The position numbers and the translations under genes were made by a program. Of a stretch of 64,000 nucleotides of DNA, positions 33,204-42,841 are shown one piece after another. Numbering within the stretch: position 1 is the first letter of the stretch; every line of letters begins with the position of its first letter. Below the pieces are notes generated by a model, which saw only the letters and a list, made by a program, of their open reading frames with translations, ran no database searches and was not told the DNA's origin. The stretch is from Minwuia sp. (GTDB lineage: Bacteria; Pseudomonadota; Alphaproteobacteria; Minwuiales; Minwuiaceae), in NCBI GenBank assembly GCA_029210175.1, contig JARGPL010000003.1, positions 1 to 64,000 of the forward strand, in the 5' to 3' direction.

Positions 33204-36091
33204 TGGCAGTGGTGGATCAATGGCTCTTCAGCACCACCCACAACTGTGCCTGCTTGTGTCTAGAGGAACAGACATTGTGGGGGCAGTCGGTGTGCCGTGT
33301 GTGGCTGCCGAACCAGGATGCCGTTGTCCGGATTCCACGCTCCGCGTTGCGGCCGTTGGGAGCCGATCTGCGGCCTGACATTGAGGCGCACCGCATCGCC
33401 TATGTCGCGGCGGCGGCCAAGGTTGCCGAAGTTCTGGATGGTGGAACCAGCGATGGGGATGGCCCGGTGTTGTTGGCACCGATGGAATCCAATGTCATTC
33501 CGCTGCCGCACCAGCTTCACGCACTCTCACGCGCCATTTCCGGCGATCGTGTTCGCTACCTCCTGGCTGATGAGGTCGGTCTCGGCAAGACCATCGAGGC
33601 CGGTCTGGTCATGCGCGAATTGAAGCTGCGCGGTCTTGTGCGGCGTATATTGGTCGTGGTGCCCAAGGGGCTGGCCACCCAATGGGTGGCGGAGATGCAG
33701 AGCCATTTCAACGAGCGGTTCCAGCTTATCCTAGGCGAGGACATCGGGGCGATGCAGCGCCTCTCATCTGGGAACAGTACCGCCATCTCCCCATGGACGA
33801 CGTTTGATCAAGTGATCGTGTCGCTGGATTCGGTCAAACCACTCGACAGGCGGCGCGGCTGGTCGCCGGCCCGGATCGCCGAATATAACCGCGGCCGCTT
33901 CGAGGATCTCATTACGGCGGGCTGGGATCTCGTCGTGGTGGACGAGGCGCACCGTCTGGGCGGCAGCACCGATGCCGTTGCCCGCTACAAGCTGGGCCGG
34001 GGTCTCGCCGAGGCCGCGCCCTATGTCCTGCTGCTCACAGCAACACCGCATCAGGGCAAGAGCGATGCCTTTCATCGCCTAATAAATCTGCTCGACAATG
34101 ACGCCTTCCCGGACGCGGAAAGCGTGACACGGGAGCGGGTTGCGCCCTTCGTCATCCGCACGGAAAAGCGCAAGGCCATCGACGCGGAAGGCAAACCGCT
34201 GTTCAAGCCACGGCACACGCACATGGCCTGCGTTTCCTGGGAAGAGCGGCACCGTCCGCAACAACAGCTCTATGATGCGGTCACGGACTATGTGCGAGAT
34301 GGCTATAACCAGGCTTTGCGGGAAAAGAAGCGCCACATCGGCTTTCTGATGATCCTGATGCAACGGCTGGTCACCTCCAGCACCCGCGCAATCCTCACCA
34401 CGCTGGAGCGCCGGGAAGCTGTTCTCAAGGGTGTTGAGACACGCGACCGGCAATTGAGTTTGCGGCTAGATGCGGCCAATGGCACCGATGCCGAAATCCA
34501 AGAGCTTTACGACATGGACGGGCAGGAATTGCTCGACGAGCTTCTATCCCGTGTATCGGCGCATCAGTTCGAACGCAACCATGTCGGAACACTGCTGGAA
34601 GCCGCCCGCGTCTGTGAGCAGGCTGGCCCCGACGCCAAGACGGAAGCGCTGATCGACTGGATCTACCAGCTTCAGGCCGAGGAGAACGAGTCCGATCTGA
34701 AAGTGCTCATCTTCACCGAGTTCGTCCCCACGCAGGAGATGTTGAAGGAGTTTCTGGAAGCGCGGGGCATTTCGGTGGTGACGCTCAATGGCTCGATGGA
34801 CATGGACGCCCGCAAGCGGGTCCAAGATGCCTTCCGGCATGAAGCCCGCGTGCTCATTTCAACGGATGCCGGCGGCGAGGGCCTGAACCTTCAATTCTGC
34901 CACGTCATCATCAACTACGACATTCCTTGGAACCCGATGCGTCTGGAGCAGCGGATCGGCCGGGTGGATCGCATCGGCCAGACTCGAACGGTGCGCGCCA
35001 TCAACTTCGCGATTGAAGATTCCGTGGAACTCCGGGTTCGCGAAGTGCTGGAACAAAAGCTCGCCGTCATTTTCGAGGAATTCGGCATCGACAAGACCGG
35101 CGATGTGCTTGATTCGGCTGAGGCCGGTGAACTGTTCGAGGAAGCCTTTGCCGCTGCAATACTCGATCCCGAAAGCATCGAGCGCACCACCGATCATACG
35201 GCCATGCGGATCCGGGATGAAATCCGCATGGCGCGGGAATCCTCGTCGCCGCTTGGCGCTTCCGCGGAGCCGGACACGCAATCCGCCGAGCAGCTTCGCC
35301 TGCATCCGCTGCCAACTTGGCTGGAACGGATGACCGTCAGCTATCTTGGCGGTCATGGGGGCAAAGCGGAGAGAAGACGCTCCGCTTGGGAGTTGACTTG
35401 GCCCGATGGCGAGCGGTTAGCGAATTGCGTATTCAGCACGCAGGATGCCGAGGGCATGCCCGATGCGGACCTGCTCACGCTGGAGAACAGCCGGATTCGT
35501 GGATTGGCGCTTAACTTGCCCTTGATGGCAAGGGGGCAGCCCATCCCGGTCGTCTCGATCGGTGGCCTGCCACCCGGCATCGATGGCGCATTCGGCTTGT
35601 TCGAAATCCGCATGCAAAGCGGCCTGACCGCAGGCGGCCGGTTCATCCGTGTTCCTCTCGTGCGGCGGCGAATGTTGAGCGTGTTCGTGGATGGGCAGGA
35701 CAGGCTCTTCCTGCCCACTGCGCGCCACATCTGGGATGCGCTCCAGACGGCGGAGATCAGGATTGAGAATATCCTGGAACCTACGACAAGCGAGGCTCTC
35801 CATAGCCGGCTGACGGACGCCGCGAAACAGTCCGGAGAAGCGATCTTCACTGCCTTACATCAGGAGCACCAGGACGCCATTGAAAGGGAAATGGAGCGTG
35901 GTGGCACGAGTTTGCGGGCGCGCCGTCGCGCCATAGAACGAGTGGGGCTACCGGAGGTGCGTCAGCACCGCCTGAAGCGATGCGATGCCGATGAAGCGGA
36001 ATGGCAACTGGAAATGGCGCAAGCACGGGAAATCATGCCCGAAATCCGGCCACTCCTCCTGATGCAGGTCGCAGACATGGGGGCGCCATGA
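33203..36091 (+). CDS. brxHII: BREX-3 helicase BrxHII (SNF2-like)
   Basis: A 962-residue superfamily 2 helicase. Motif I LADEVGLGKTIEAGLV is near residue 120, DEAH box VVVDEAHRLGG near 244, motif III LLTATPHQGK near 275, and the C-terminal lobe shows STDAGGEGLNLQF and EQRIGRVDRIGQTR. DISARM DrmD helicases are similar, but the brxF, brxC and pglZ neighbours identify BREX. It starts at the ATG overlapping the previous stop, and its own stop overlaps the pglZ ATG. Confidence 0.88.
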   Translation: MAVVDQWLFSTTHNCACLCLEEQTLWGQSVCRVWLPNQDAVVRIPRSALRPLGADLRPDIEAHRIAYVAAAAKVAEVLDGGTSDGDGPVLLAPMESNVIPLPHQLHALSRAISGDRVRYLLADEVGLGKTIEAGLVMRELKLRGLVRRILVVVPKGLATQWVAEMQSHFNERFQLILGEDIGAMQRLSSGNSTAISPWTTFDQVIVSLDSVKPLDRRRGWSPARIAEYNRGRFEDLITAGWDLVVVDEAHRLGGSTDAVARYKLGRGLAEAAPYVLLLTATPHQGKSDAFHRLINLLDNDAFPDAESVTRERVAPFVIRTEKRKAIDAEGKPLFKPRHTHMACVSWEERHRPQQQLYDAVTDYVRDGYNQALREKKRHIGFLMILMQRLVTSSTRAILTTLERREAVLKGVETRDRQLSLRLDAANGTDAEIQELYDMDGQELLDELLSRVSAHQFERNHVGTLLEAARVCEQAGPDAKTEALIDWIYQLQAEENESDLKVLIFTEFVPTQEMLKEFLEARGISVVTLNGSMDMDARKRVQDAFRHEARVLISTDAGGEGLNLQFCHVIINYDIPWNPMRLEQRIGRVDRIGQTRTVRAINFAIEDSVELRVREVLEQKLAVIFEEFGIDKTGDVLDSAEAGELFEEAFAAAILDPESIERTTDHTAMRIRDEIRMARESSSPLGASAEPDTQSAEQLRLHPLPTWLERMTVSYLGGHGGKAERRRSAWELTWPDGERLANCVFSTQDAEGMPDADLLTLENSRIRGLALNLPLMARGQPIPVVSIGGLPPGIDGAFGLFEIRMQSGLTAGGRFIRVPLVRRRMLSVFVDGQDRLFLPTARHIWDALQTAEIRIENILEPTTSEALHSRLTDAAKQSGEAIFTALHQEHQDAIEREMERGGTSLRARRRAIERVGLPEVRQHRLKRCDADEAEWQLEMAQAREIMPEIRPLLLMQVADMGAP

Positions 36092-38091
36092 CGAGTTGGC
36101 GCGACACGATACTTGCCGCTTTCGTGCCACAGGTCAGTCGGCTGACGCTTGTGGCCGATCCGGACGCGCTCCTTACCGAAGAGCGCTTGAGGCTGGAATT
36201 GCGGCAGCGGGGTTTCGACCTGATCGAATTCAGCGACCCGGTCGAGTTCCGCTACGCTTATGAATCGCAGTATCGATCGATTTGGGATCGAGGAGACACT
36301 ACCTCCCTTGTCGTCGCGCTGCGTCTGCCTGATTCCGCAATTGACACGCTTCCCTATGACCTGTTGCGCGCGGGCAAGCGGCTCTCGTTCAACATGGGAA
36401 GCCTGTTTCCCAATTTCAGCTACCCGGTTCTGCAATCGCTTGATAGCAGCCTTCTGGATGCCTTGTTCGATGCCCAGACCAAGGTCTCGCCCGACCGCAT
36501 GGGGGACAATGCGACCAAGGACTTCGTCCTACGACACATTTTCGGCATTGCCGCCGAACTGATCACCACCGATGTCGATTTACTTCGAGTACTTCTGCGT
36601 CTGCACTACCGAAACACAAATCTGCCGCCAACACTGAGTGCCCGCCTCGTGCAAGTCATCAAGGCGCAGACTGCATTCCGCGACTGGCCGCTGGAAGCAA
36701 TCGTACCTGATGAAGCCGCTTTCTACGCTTTCCTCCAGGAGCGCTGGCCAACCTATTTGCGAAACCATGACAGTTCCGGTTTCCGAGAGGATGGCACGGA
36801 ATATGGCCTTATCTATCCCGGCCCTGACCATCTCCCCTTCGGTCACCACGATATTCGCGTCTATATCGACAACCTCTTCGTCGAGGGAAAGTTGACGCCT
36901 ATCCATCTGCCTTCGAGCGCGCCCGAGCCGCAAGACTGGATGCGCAGCGGCATCGTGACGGAGACAGAGGACAGCAACGCATCGCGGATCGCCCGCCTGT
37001 TTGAGCTGGTAGACGCGGAACGTCCGAATGAGAACAGCCGGCACACAGACTGGATTGCCTTCGCTCACAGGTGGGCGGAACTGAGTGCGCTAGTGCATTC
37101 AACTGAGAGGAATGAGTCCAGGGATCGTTTTCGGCAGGCATGTGCGGAGATAAACGGCGCCTTCGCTTGCTGGTTGGACGGGCACTATGCGAGCCTGATC
37201 AACCTGCCGCCTAATAAGCCCGCGATGGTGCATCATGTCGCAAGGCTCATGGCGCGGGGAATGGAGCAGTCAAAAAACACCCGCACGGCGCTCATCGTCA
37301 TGGACGGGCTGGCCCTCGATCAGTGGATCACGGTCCGGCATTCCCTCCAGAAGCATGACCGAACGCTTCTCATGCGGGAGTCCGCAGTCTTCGCTTGGAT
37401 TCCGACGCTCACTTCCATATCCCGGCAAGCCATCTTCGCCGGAAAACCGCCCCTTTATTTTCCATCAACGCTCCATTCGACCCATGCCGAAGGCAATCTC
37501 TGGAGAAAATTCTGGGAAGATACCGGCTTTACGAAAGCCGAGATCGCTTATCAGAAAAGCTTGGGCGACATGCCCGCCAGCGGCGACATCAATGAGACGC
37601 TGGACACCGTTCTGACGTCACCTAAACATAAGATTGTCGGTCTGGTTGTCGATAAGGTCGACAAGATCATGCACGGTATGCAGCTAGGCAGCCCGGGCAT
37701 GCACAATCAGATTGCTCAATGGTGCCAGGGCGGCTTCCTCAGCGCACTGATCGGACGACTACTTGATCGGGGCTATGACGTATGGCTGACGGCCGATCAC
37801 GGCAACATCGAATGTTGTGGCAACGGGCGGCCAAGCGAAGGCGTGATCGCAGAAGTGCGCGGAGAACGGGTCCGGATCTACCCTACGCCAGAATTACGCG
37901 ATCAGACTGCCGCAGCCTTCGAGTTCGCTCGGCCATGGCATCCGGTCGGTCTGCCGCCTGAGACATTCCCCCTTGTTGCACAAGGCAATGACGCCTTTGG
38001 CACGCCGGGCGAAACGCTCGTCGGGCATGGCGGCATCGCTATTGAGGAAGTCATTGTGCCCCTTATCAAGTTCGAACGGCGGGAGGCATAA
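36088..38091 (+). CDS. pglZ: BREX-3 PglZ, alkaline-phosphatase-fold protein
   Basis: A 667-residue protein starting MTSWRDTILAAFVPQVSRLT. The PglZ metal-binding elements of the alkaline phosphatase superfamily are seen as LIVMDGLALDQW near residue 405 and WLTADHGNIECCG near 566. PglZ is the common component of all BREX and Pgl systems. The N-terminal 350 residues match the size of type 3 PglZ. Start (ATGA) and end (TAATG) overlap the neighbours. Confidence 0.9.
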   Translation: MTSWRDTILAAFVPQVSRLTLVADPDALLTEERLRLELRQRGFDLIEFSDPVEFRYAYESQYRSIWDRGDTTSLVVALRLPDSAIDTLPYDLLRAGKRLSFNMGSLFPNFSYPVLQSLDSSLLDALFDAQTKVSPDRMGDNATKDFVLRHIFGIAAELITTDVDLLRVLLRLHYRNTNLPPTLSARLVQVIKAQTAFRDWPLEAIVPDEAAFYAFLQERWPTYLRNHDSSGFREDGTEYGLIYPGPDHLPFGHHDIRVYIDNLFVEGKLTPIHLPSSAPEPQDWMRSGIVTETEDSNASRIARLFELVDAERPNENSRHTDWIAFAHRWAELSALVHSTERNESRDRFRQACAEINGAFACWLDGHYASLINLPPNKPAMVHHVARLMARGMEQSKNTRTALIVMDGLALDQWITVRHSLQKHDRTLLMRESAVFAWIPTLTSISRQAIFAGKPPLYFPSTLHSTHAEGNLWRKFWEDTGFTKAEIAYQKSLGDMPASGDINETLDTVLTSPKHKIVGLVVDKVDKIMHGMQLGSPGMHNQIAQWCQGGFLSALIGRLLDRGYDVWLTADHGNIECCGNGRPSEGVIAEVRGERVRIYPTPELRDQTAAAFEFARPWHPVGLPPETFPLVAQGNDAFGTPGETLVGHGGIAIEEVIVPLIKFERREA

Positions 38092-38843
38092 TGGGCACCC
38101 GCCACGATTCCATCGGTATCAAGCAGGTTATTCCGTATGAATGGATGCGGAAAGCGGCAAGTCTGGTGCTCGCCGGACTGCCGCCCAAGGAAATTCGCCA
38201 GGAATTGCACGCGGCCCTAACTCTAGAGGGGAAACAGGTTCAGTCGGGCGAGCGCAGCGCCTGGACCAGAACGTTTCTCGTCAACAATCTGATGGCGATC
38301 TGGTCATCGCCAGGTACTGAGTTGTCCTCATTTCGGGGTATAGCGCTGGATCTTCTTCGCGCCTATCCAGACCAGGCAATAGCCATCCACTGGGCAATGA
38401 TCTCGGCCGCCTATCCCTTCTGGTTCAACACGGCGAGACAAACAGGGCGTTTGCTCAACCTGCAAACTCAGGTAACCCAAGCGCAGATCGTCAGTCGCCT
38501 CAAGGAACAATACGGCGACCGTCAGACCGTCAGCCGCTATGCGCGCTTCGTGGTTCGCTCCTTTGTCGATTGGGGGGCGCTCAAGGATGCGACGACGACA
38601 GGCTGCTACGAGAAGGCCAATCCTCTCACAGTCGCCGACCACGAAGTCGCCGCCCTGCTGCTCCATGCGGCACTGTTGGCGAGCCCGGATGGCAAAGCGC
38701 CACTTGGCGTGCTGCTGGGCAGTCCGGCGTTCTTCCCCTTTCACCTTCCGGCCTTGCGTGGAGAGAATCTTCTCGGACGCGCGGGCTGCCTCAAGATCGT
38801 TCGCTATGGCTTGGATGATGAGCTTCTGACGATCACAGGGTGA
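38091..38843 (+). CDS. brxA: BrxA-like protein, last BREX gene
   Basis: A 250-residue basic protein. The segment SLVLAGLPPKEIRQELHAAL resembles the N-terminal DUF1819/BrxA signature, and the rest contains a winged-helix-like region (QIVSRLKEQYGDRQTVSRYA). BrxA binds DNA in studied systems and closes the operon in type 3 BREX. The similarity is modest by eye; position and size carry much of the call. The ATG overlaps the pglZ stop (TAATG). Confidence 0.65.
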   Translation: MGTRHDSIGIKQVIPYEWMRKAASLVLAGLPPKEIRQELHAALTLEGKQVQSGERSAWTRTFLVNNLMAIWSSPGTELSSFRGIALDLLRAYPDQAIAIHWAMISAAYPFWFNTARQTGRLLNLQTQVTQAQIVSRLKEQYGDRQTVSRYARFVVRSFVDWGALKDATTTGCYEKANPLTVADHEVAALLLHAALLASPDGKAPLGVLLGSPAFFPFHLPALRGENLLGRAGCLKIVRYGLDDELLTITG

Positions 38844-38996
38844 AGATATGTTTGAGAAAATGTGGGCTGATCTTCTGATTCAGTGTGTGAGCGCATTGCA
38901 TCGTACATAAAGGATATAAGCGTTTTTCGTGCCTTGCGGCATTCTCGTCCTTGTCAGACGGAAGCTTATTCCGTGCTTATTCAAGGACTGGACGAG

Positions 38997-39254
38997 ATGA
39001 AGAATCGACGGCGAAATCGAGGTAACAGGACAAACGGCCATGCGAATGCCGTTTCTGTTCTGCCGCCCGGTCGCGCCATCGATGAGGCGTTTCTGGATGA
39101 GACCATCGAACTTTTTCAGAAGCGCACGGATCGCAACCTCACCAGAGAAGATGCGCGGGAGATGATCGAGAATGTGACGGGGTTCTTTCGCATTCTCGGT
39201 GAATGGAACCGGGCGGAGCAGGAATTGCGGAATTCTGAATCGTCCGGGAAATGA
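38997..39254 (+). CDS. Small recombinase-associated protein
   Basis: An 85-residue protein starting MKNRRRNRGNRTNGHANAVS, with a conserved-looking helical core (DETIELFQKRTDRNLTREDA, then FFRILGEWNRAEQEL). Proteins of this type commonly precede serine recombinases in alphaproteobacterial elements; a directionality or accessory role is conceivable but untested. The ribosome binding site is weak. It lies 200 bases before the recombinase gene. Confidence 0.7.
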   Translation: MKNRRRNRGNRTNGHANAVSVLPPGRAIDEAFLDETIELFQKRTDRNLTREDAREMIENVTGFFRILGEWNRAEQELRNSESSGK

Positions 39255-39323
39255 GGCTTTCGTTTTGGCGACAAATATCATGGGCACGGAGGTCATTGTC
39301 GGATTTGAAGTTGCCGTTTCCTC

Positions 39324-39351
39324 TTGAAATAGGGGCAATTGCGCTTATGCT
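39324..39351 (+). promoter_or_regulatory. Candidate sigma-70-type promoter of the recombinase gene
   Basis: TTGAAA (39324-39329) and TATGCT (39346-39351) are separated by 16 bases and lie about 105 bases before the recombinase start. Predicted from consensus only. Confidence 0.35.
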
Positions 39352-39457
39352 ATGGAAATCGGTGAAGTAAACAAACAAAATAGATGATGAGCGACGCAGC
39401 CGTGATCCGGGGACACATGCCCCACTCACGTAATATGGCTGTAAAAGGAGCTCATCC

Positions 39458-41131
39458 ATGGCACGACGCCTCAACAATGCCGCGGTCAAGGCCGCGCTGA
39501 CTTCACCCGAACAGGGCCAGACCGTCAAGGCGCTGCTTTATGCGCGGGTATCCTCCAAGGAACAGGAGAGAGAAGGCTTCTCCATTCCGGCGCAATGCAA
39601 ATTGCTGCGCGATTATGCAGCGCAGAATGGCTTCAGAATCGCCCAAGAATATATCGATATTGAGACCGCCAAGAGCACCGGCCGCACCAATTTCGATGAG
39701 ATGGTCCGATATCTGCGCAAGCATCCCGGCGTGCGGGTAATTCTGGTGGAAAAGACCGACAGGCTTTATCGCAATCTCAAGGATTGGGTGACGCTCGACG
39801 AGTTGGATATAGAAATCCACCTCGCCAAGGAGGGCGCAGTACTCTCGGGCGATTCGCGCTCGTCGGAAAAGTTCATGCACGGCATCAAGGTGCTGATGGC
39901 CAAGAACTATATCGACAACCTCTCCGAAGAGGCGCGCAAGGGGCAGATGGAGAAGGCCGAGCAAGGCATCTGGCCATCGAAGGCGCCGATGGGCTATCTC
40001 AATGTCACGGCCAAGGACGGCAAGAAAATCATCGAACCGGACACGGCCATGGCGCCCATGGTCACCAAGCTGTTCGAGCGCTATGCGACTGGCCACTATT
40101 CGCTGAAATTACTCACCAAAGAGGCCCATGCCGACGGCTTCGTCTACCCGAAGAGCGGCAACAAGGTGCCGGTCAGTACCATCCATGCCATCCTGCGCAA
40201 CCGGCTCTATTCCGGGCTGTTCGAGTGGAACGGCAAGCTCCACCAGGGCAAGCATGAGCCGTTGGTTTCCATCGAGCTATGGGAGCGGGTGCAGGGTGTG
40301 CTGACGGGGCGGAACACAACGCCGATCCATTCCTATGGCCGCGAATTCGCCTTCTCAGGCCTCATGAAATGCGCCGATTGCGGCTGCGCCGTGGTGGCGG
40401 AGATCAAGAAGGGCAAATACATCTATTATCACTGCACCGGTCACGCCGATGGCAATCGCGGCAACCCGTCCGATTGTCGGCGCAAATATGTGCGTGAAGA
40501 GGCGTTGGAGGCGCAGTTCGCGGCGCTGCTGGATCAGCTCTATTTCGATAAGGAAGTGCTGGAATGGGTGCGTGAGGCGCTGAAATCCAGCCATAGCGAC
40601 GAGCGGCGCGAGCATGAGGATGCTGTTCTGCGCTGCCAAGGCGAATATAAGCGGCTGGAAGACCGACTGAACGCTATGTATCTAGACAAGCTCGACGGGC
40701 GGATCGACGCGGACTTCCATGATCGCACGGCGAAGGCATGGAAGACGGAGCAAATTCGGCTGTTGCGCGAGATCGAGCGGCATACAGATGCCGAACATTC
40801 CTATATGGACGATGGGATCAGGCTCTTGGAACTCGCCCAAAATGCCCGTGATCTCTTCGCCAAACAGGAGGCCCACGAGAAAAAACGACTTCTCAATCTG
40901 GTGATATCGAACTCGGTCTGGCACCAGGGCGAGGTCGCCGCGATTTTTCGGCAACCCTTTGATTTACTGGCGAAAACAAATGCCGAAATCGCCGCGCAAA
41001 ATGGCTCCGGTGGAGACTTATCCACAGGTCATACAGTTTGGCTGGGGCGCCAGGATTCGAACCTGGGAATGACGGGATCAAAACCCGCTGCCTTACCGCT
41101 TGGCGACGCCCCAGCAAGGCCGCTGTTCTAA
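39458..41131 (+). CDS. Large serine recombinase (site-specific integrase)
   Basis: A 557-residue recombinase. The resolvase domain has catalytic Ser32 in LLYARVSSKEQEREGFSIPA. A recombinase domain follows (APMGYLNVTAKDGKKI, RNRLYSGLFEWNG), then a zinc ribbon starting CADCGCAVVAE near residue 303, and a coiled coil (residues about 400-470). These enzymes integrate and excise elements between attP and attB. AAAGGAG precedes the ATG. The last ~30 residues (VWLGRQDSNLGMTGSKPAAL and beyond) are encoded by the complement of tRNA-Gln, so the C-terminus is formed by the insertion site and would change on excision. Confidence 0.93.
   Translation: MARRLNNAAVKAALTSPEQGQTVKALLYARVSSKEQEREGFSIPAQCKLLRDYAAQNGFRIAQEYIDIETAKSTGRTNFDEMVRYLRKHPGVRVILVEKTDRLYRNLKDWVTLDELDIEIHLAKEGAVLSGDSRSSEKFMHGIKVLMAKNYIDNLSEEARKGQMEKAEQGIWPSKAPMGYLNVTAKDGKKIIEPDTAMAPMVTKLFERYATGHYSLKLLTKEAHADGFVYPKSGNKVPVSTIHAILRNRLYSGLFEWNGKLHQGKHEPLVSIELWERVQGVLTGRNTTPIHSYGREFAFSGLMKCADCGCAVVAEIKKGKYIYYHCTGHADGNRGNPSDCRRKYVREEALEAQFAALLDQLYFDKEVLEWVREALKSSHSDERREHEDAVLRCQGEYKRLEDRLNAMYLDKLDGRIDADFHDRTAKAWKTEQIRLLREIERHTDAEHSYMDDGIRLLELAQNARDLFAKQEAHEKKRLLNLVISNSVWHQGEVAAIFRQPFDLLAKTNAEIAAQNGSGGDLSTGHTVWLGRQDSNLGMTGSKPAALPLGDAPARPLF
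41039..41113 (-). tRNA. tRNA-Gln (UUG)
   Basis: On the minus strand TGGGGCG pairs with CGCCCCA to close the acceptor stem, followed by G and an encoded CCA. The anticodon arm GCGGG-TTTTGAT-CCCGT has anticodon TTG (glutamine, CAA codons), and the T arm carries GGTTCGAATCC. All arms are intact. The 3' end faces the mobile element, and the recombinase reading frame runs through it antisense, so this is the integration target. Confidence 0.95.
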
Positions 41132-41217
41132 CCCTGCCAGGGGCCGCTGGGCAATACAGATACAGCCACGAAGGGGACGACAAGATGGCTCAGGTGGTTT
41201 CGGGTCGCCTGCGACGC

Positions 41218-41721
41218 TCAGTCCGGTTCCGCCGCCATCAGGTGATCCACGTGATCATTTGCCCGCTGCAGGTATCCCAGCAACTGCGAGAACTCATCGT
41301 CGGAGAATATCTCGCGAATGGAATTCGCAATCTCGGTGACCTGAGGCAACACGATACGCGCCAGTTCGGTGCCTTCACTGGTCAGGTCAACGATGATCTG
41401 GCGCTTGTCGTCCGGGTTCTCGTGAAACGTGACGATGCCGCGCCGCTTCAGCTGATGCAGCGTGCGGCTGACATGCGCCGGATCAAGCGCCGTATGTTCG
41501 GATATCTGCCGCGCCATGCTGGGGCCAAAGACGAACATGACGCAGATGACGCGCCATTCGCGGATCGAGAGGTTGTTGGGTGCAAGGGCGCGCCGCAGAA
41601 TCGACAATCCGAGCTTGTTGCCCAGCGTCACGACCTGAAACTGCAGCAGGTCATCAATCCCGAAATCCTGGCGATTGTCACTTGCAGTCCGGTCCTGAAC
41701 CACAGCAGCTGTGTCAGCCAT
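41218..41721 (-). CDS. MarR family transcriptional regulator
   Basis: A 167-residue winged-helix regulator. The core shows LSIREWRVICVMFVFGPSMA, then HVSRTLHQLKRRGIV and the wing ENPDDKRQIIVDLTSEG. The first chromosomal gene beyond the tRNA. It lies 100 bases beyond the end of the nitronate monooxygenase gene, same direction, and may respond to a small aromatic ligand, which I cannot specify. The start is the ATG at 41721 behind a G-rich site. Confidence 0.88.
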   Translation of the reverse strand: MADTAAVVQDRTASDNRQDFGIDDLLQFQVVTLGNKLGLSILRRALAPNNLSIREWRVICVMFVFGPSMARQISEHTALDPAHVSRTLHQLKRRGIVTFHENPDDKRQIIVDLTSEGTELARIVLPQVTEIANSIREIFSDDEFSQLLGYLQRANDHVDHLMAAEPD

Positions 41722-41821
41722 GAAATCCCCCCACCCTGAATTCGTGCTGATTGGCGCATAATTGCCCAGGCAAGGGAAGCAGCTTTCTCGGATACCCTCT
41801 CCCGCGATGACGGAAACGTGA

Positions 41822-42757
41822 TCAGCCCCGCAGCGCGTCGCGTACGGTGTGGTATTGGGCTGCAACGGCCTCAACCATGGCGGCAACAGGTTGCACGGCA
41901 TGCACACCCTCGACGGAATGACCGCCCGACCAGATGTCCTTCCATCGGCGTGGCGTGTCCGGGTTGATGTCCTTCGAGATGGCGATGCTGCCCCGTTCCG
42001 GCAGGTTCTCGGGGTCCAGCCCCGCCGCCACCAGGGACGGTCGCAGGATGCTGGTTTCCAGCCCGGTGATCGCCTTGGTCAGTTGCACATCATCCAGCCC
42101 CGATGCGACCAGCATGTCCTTGTAGCGCTGATCGGCCATGCTTTCCGCCGTGGCGATGAAATGCGTGCCCATGTAGCAGAGGTCGAAACCCAGAACCTCC
42201 GCCGCTGCGATGGCCTGCCCGTCCGACACTCCACCGGCCAGAACCATGGGTCCTTCATAGATCGTCCTGACGCCCCGTGCGAACGCGAAGGGGTTGGCCC
42301 AGCCTGTCTGTCCACCTGCGCCGCCCGTCAGCAGGATCAGGCCGTCGACGCCGGTGGCAATCGCCTTCTCGGCATGACGCATGGATGCGACATCGGCCCA
42401 GACCTGCCCCCCATAGGCCTTGATGCGATCCATGATCGGCGCCGGGCTGCCAACACTGGCGATGACGATCTCGGGCTTGTGGCGGCAGATCACCTCAAGA
42501 TCATCCGCCAGCCGGCTGTTTGTCTTGTGGACGATCAGGTTTGGCGCGACCGGCGCCGTTTCCGGCCCCGACGCGGCCATCATTTCCGTCATCCAGGCGT
42601 CCAGTTGCTCCACGGTGCGGCAGTTGGCCGTCGGGAAGGAGCCGATCACCCCCGCCCGAATTGCGGCTTGCACCAGTTCCGGCCCTGAAACCAGGAACAT
42701 GGGTGCCGCAATGACGGGTACGCTCAGGCGTTCACGCAGATCGTTCGGCAGGCTCAT
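41822..42757 (-). CDS. Nitronate monooxygenase/2-nitropropane dioxygenase-like flavoprotein
   Basis: A 311-residue TIM-barrel FMN enzyme starting MSLPNDLRERLSVPVIAAPM. Flavin-binding elements LLTGGAGGQTGW and VLAGGVSDGQAIAAAEVLGF are present. The family oxidises alkyl nitronates to carbonyls; FabK enoyl-ACP reductases share the fold, but chromosomal context gives no support for that. GGGAGGG precedes the ATG. Divergent from the transglycosylase gene. Confidence 0.87.
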   Translation of the reverse strand: MSLPNDLRERLSVPVIAAPMFLVSGPELVQAAIRAGVIGSFPTANCRTVEQLDAWMTEMMAASGPETAPVAPNLIVHKTNSRLADDLEVICRHKPEIVIASVGSPAPIMDRIKAYGGQVWADVASMRHAEKAIATGVDGLILLTGGAGGQTGWANPFAFARGVRTIYEGPMVLAGGVSDGQAIAAAEVLGFDLCYMGTHFIATAESMADQRYKDMLVASGLDDVQLTKAITGLETSILRPSLVAAGLDPENLPERGSIAISKDINPDTPRRWKDIWSGGHSVEGVHAVQPVAAMVEAVAAQYHTVRDALRG

Positions 42758-42841
42758 TTCCGTCCCTCCCCAGTGGTTCATTTGCGCGGGTGACCTAGCG
42801 GCAGGCTTGCCCCGGACCCTCAGTATGACTTGAATGCGCCG

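Larger units (their letters stand above)
1..41041. mobile_element. Integrated conjugative/mobilizable element, right-hand part
   Basis: The segment from the left window edge to the 3' end of tRNA-Gln carries a relaxase, TraF-like peptidase, lytic transglycosylase, ParB, DUF736, DUF2493, DUF2285, a Toprim protein, a strawberry-notch helicase and a large serine recombinase next to the tRNA. This is a known backbone combination of alphaproteobacterial integrative elements (family knowledge). Two defence modules are inserted in it. The left attachment site, type IV secretion genes and any replication initiator are not in the window, so whether it is self-transmissible cannot be judged. The right boundary is inferred from the tRNA; the exact crossover bases need the second att copy. 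Confidence 0.85.

Noticed and set aside
27435-38843. DISARM system
   Set aside because: The SNF2-like helicase and methylase would fit DISARM, but brxF, brxC and pglZ are present and the DISARM core pair drmA/drmB is absent.
41822-42757. FabK enoyl-ACP reductase
   Set aside because: Same fold, but no fatty-acid genes nearby; nitronate monooxygenase is the safer family name.
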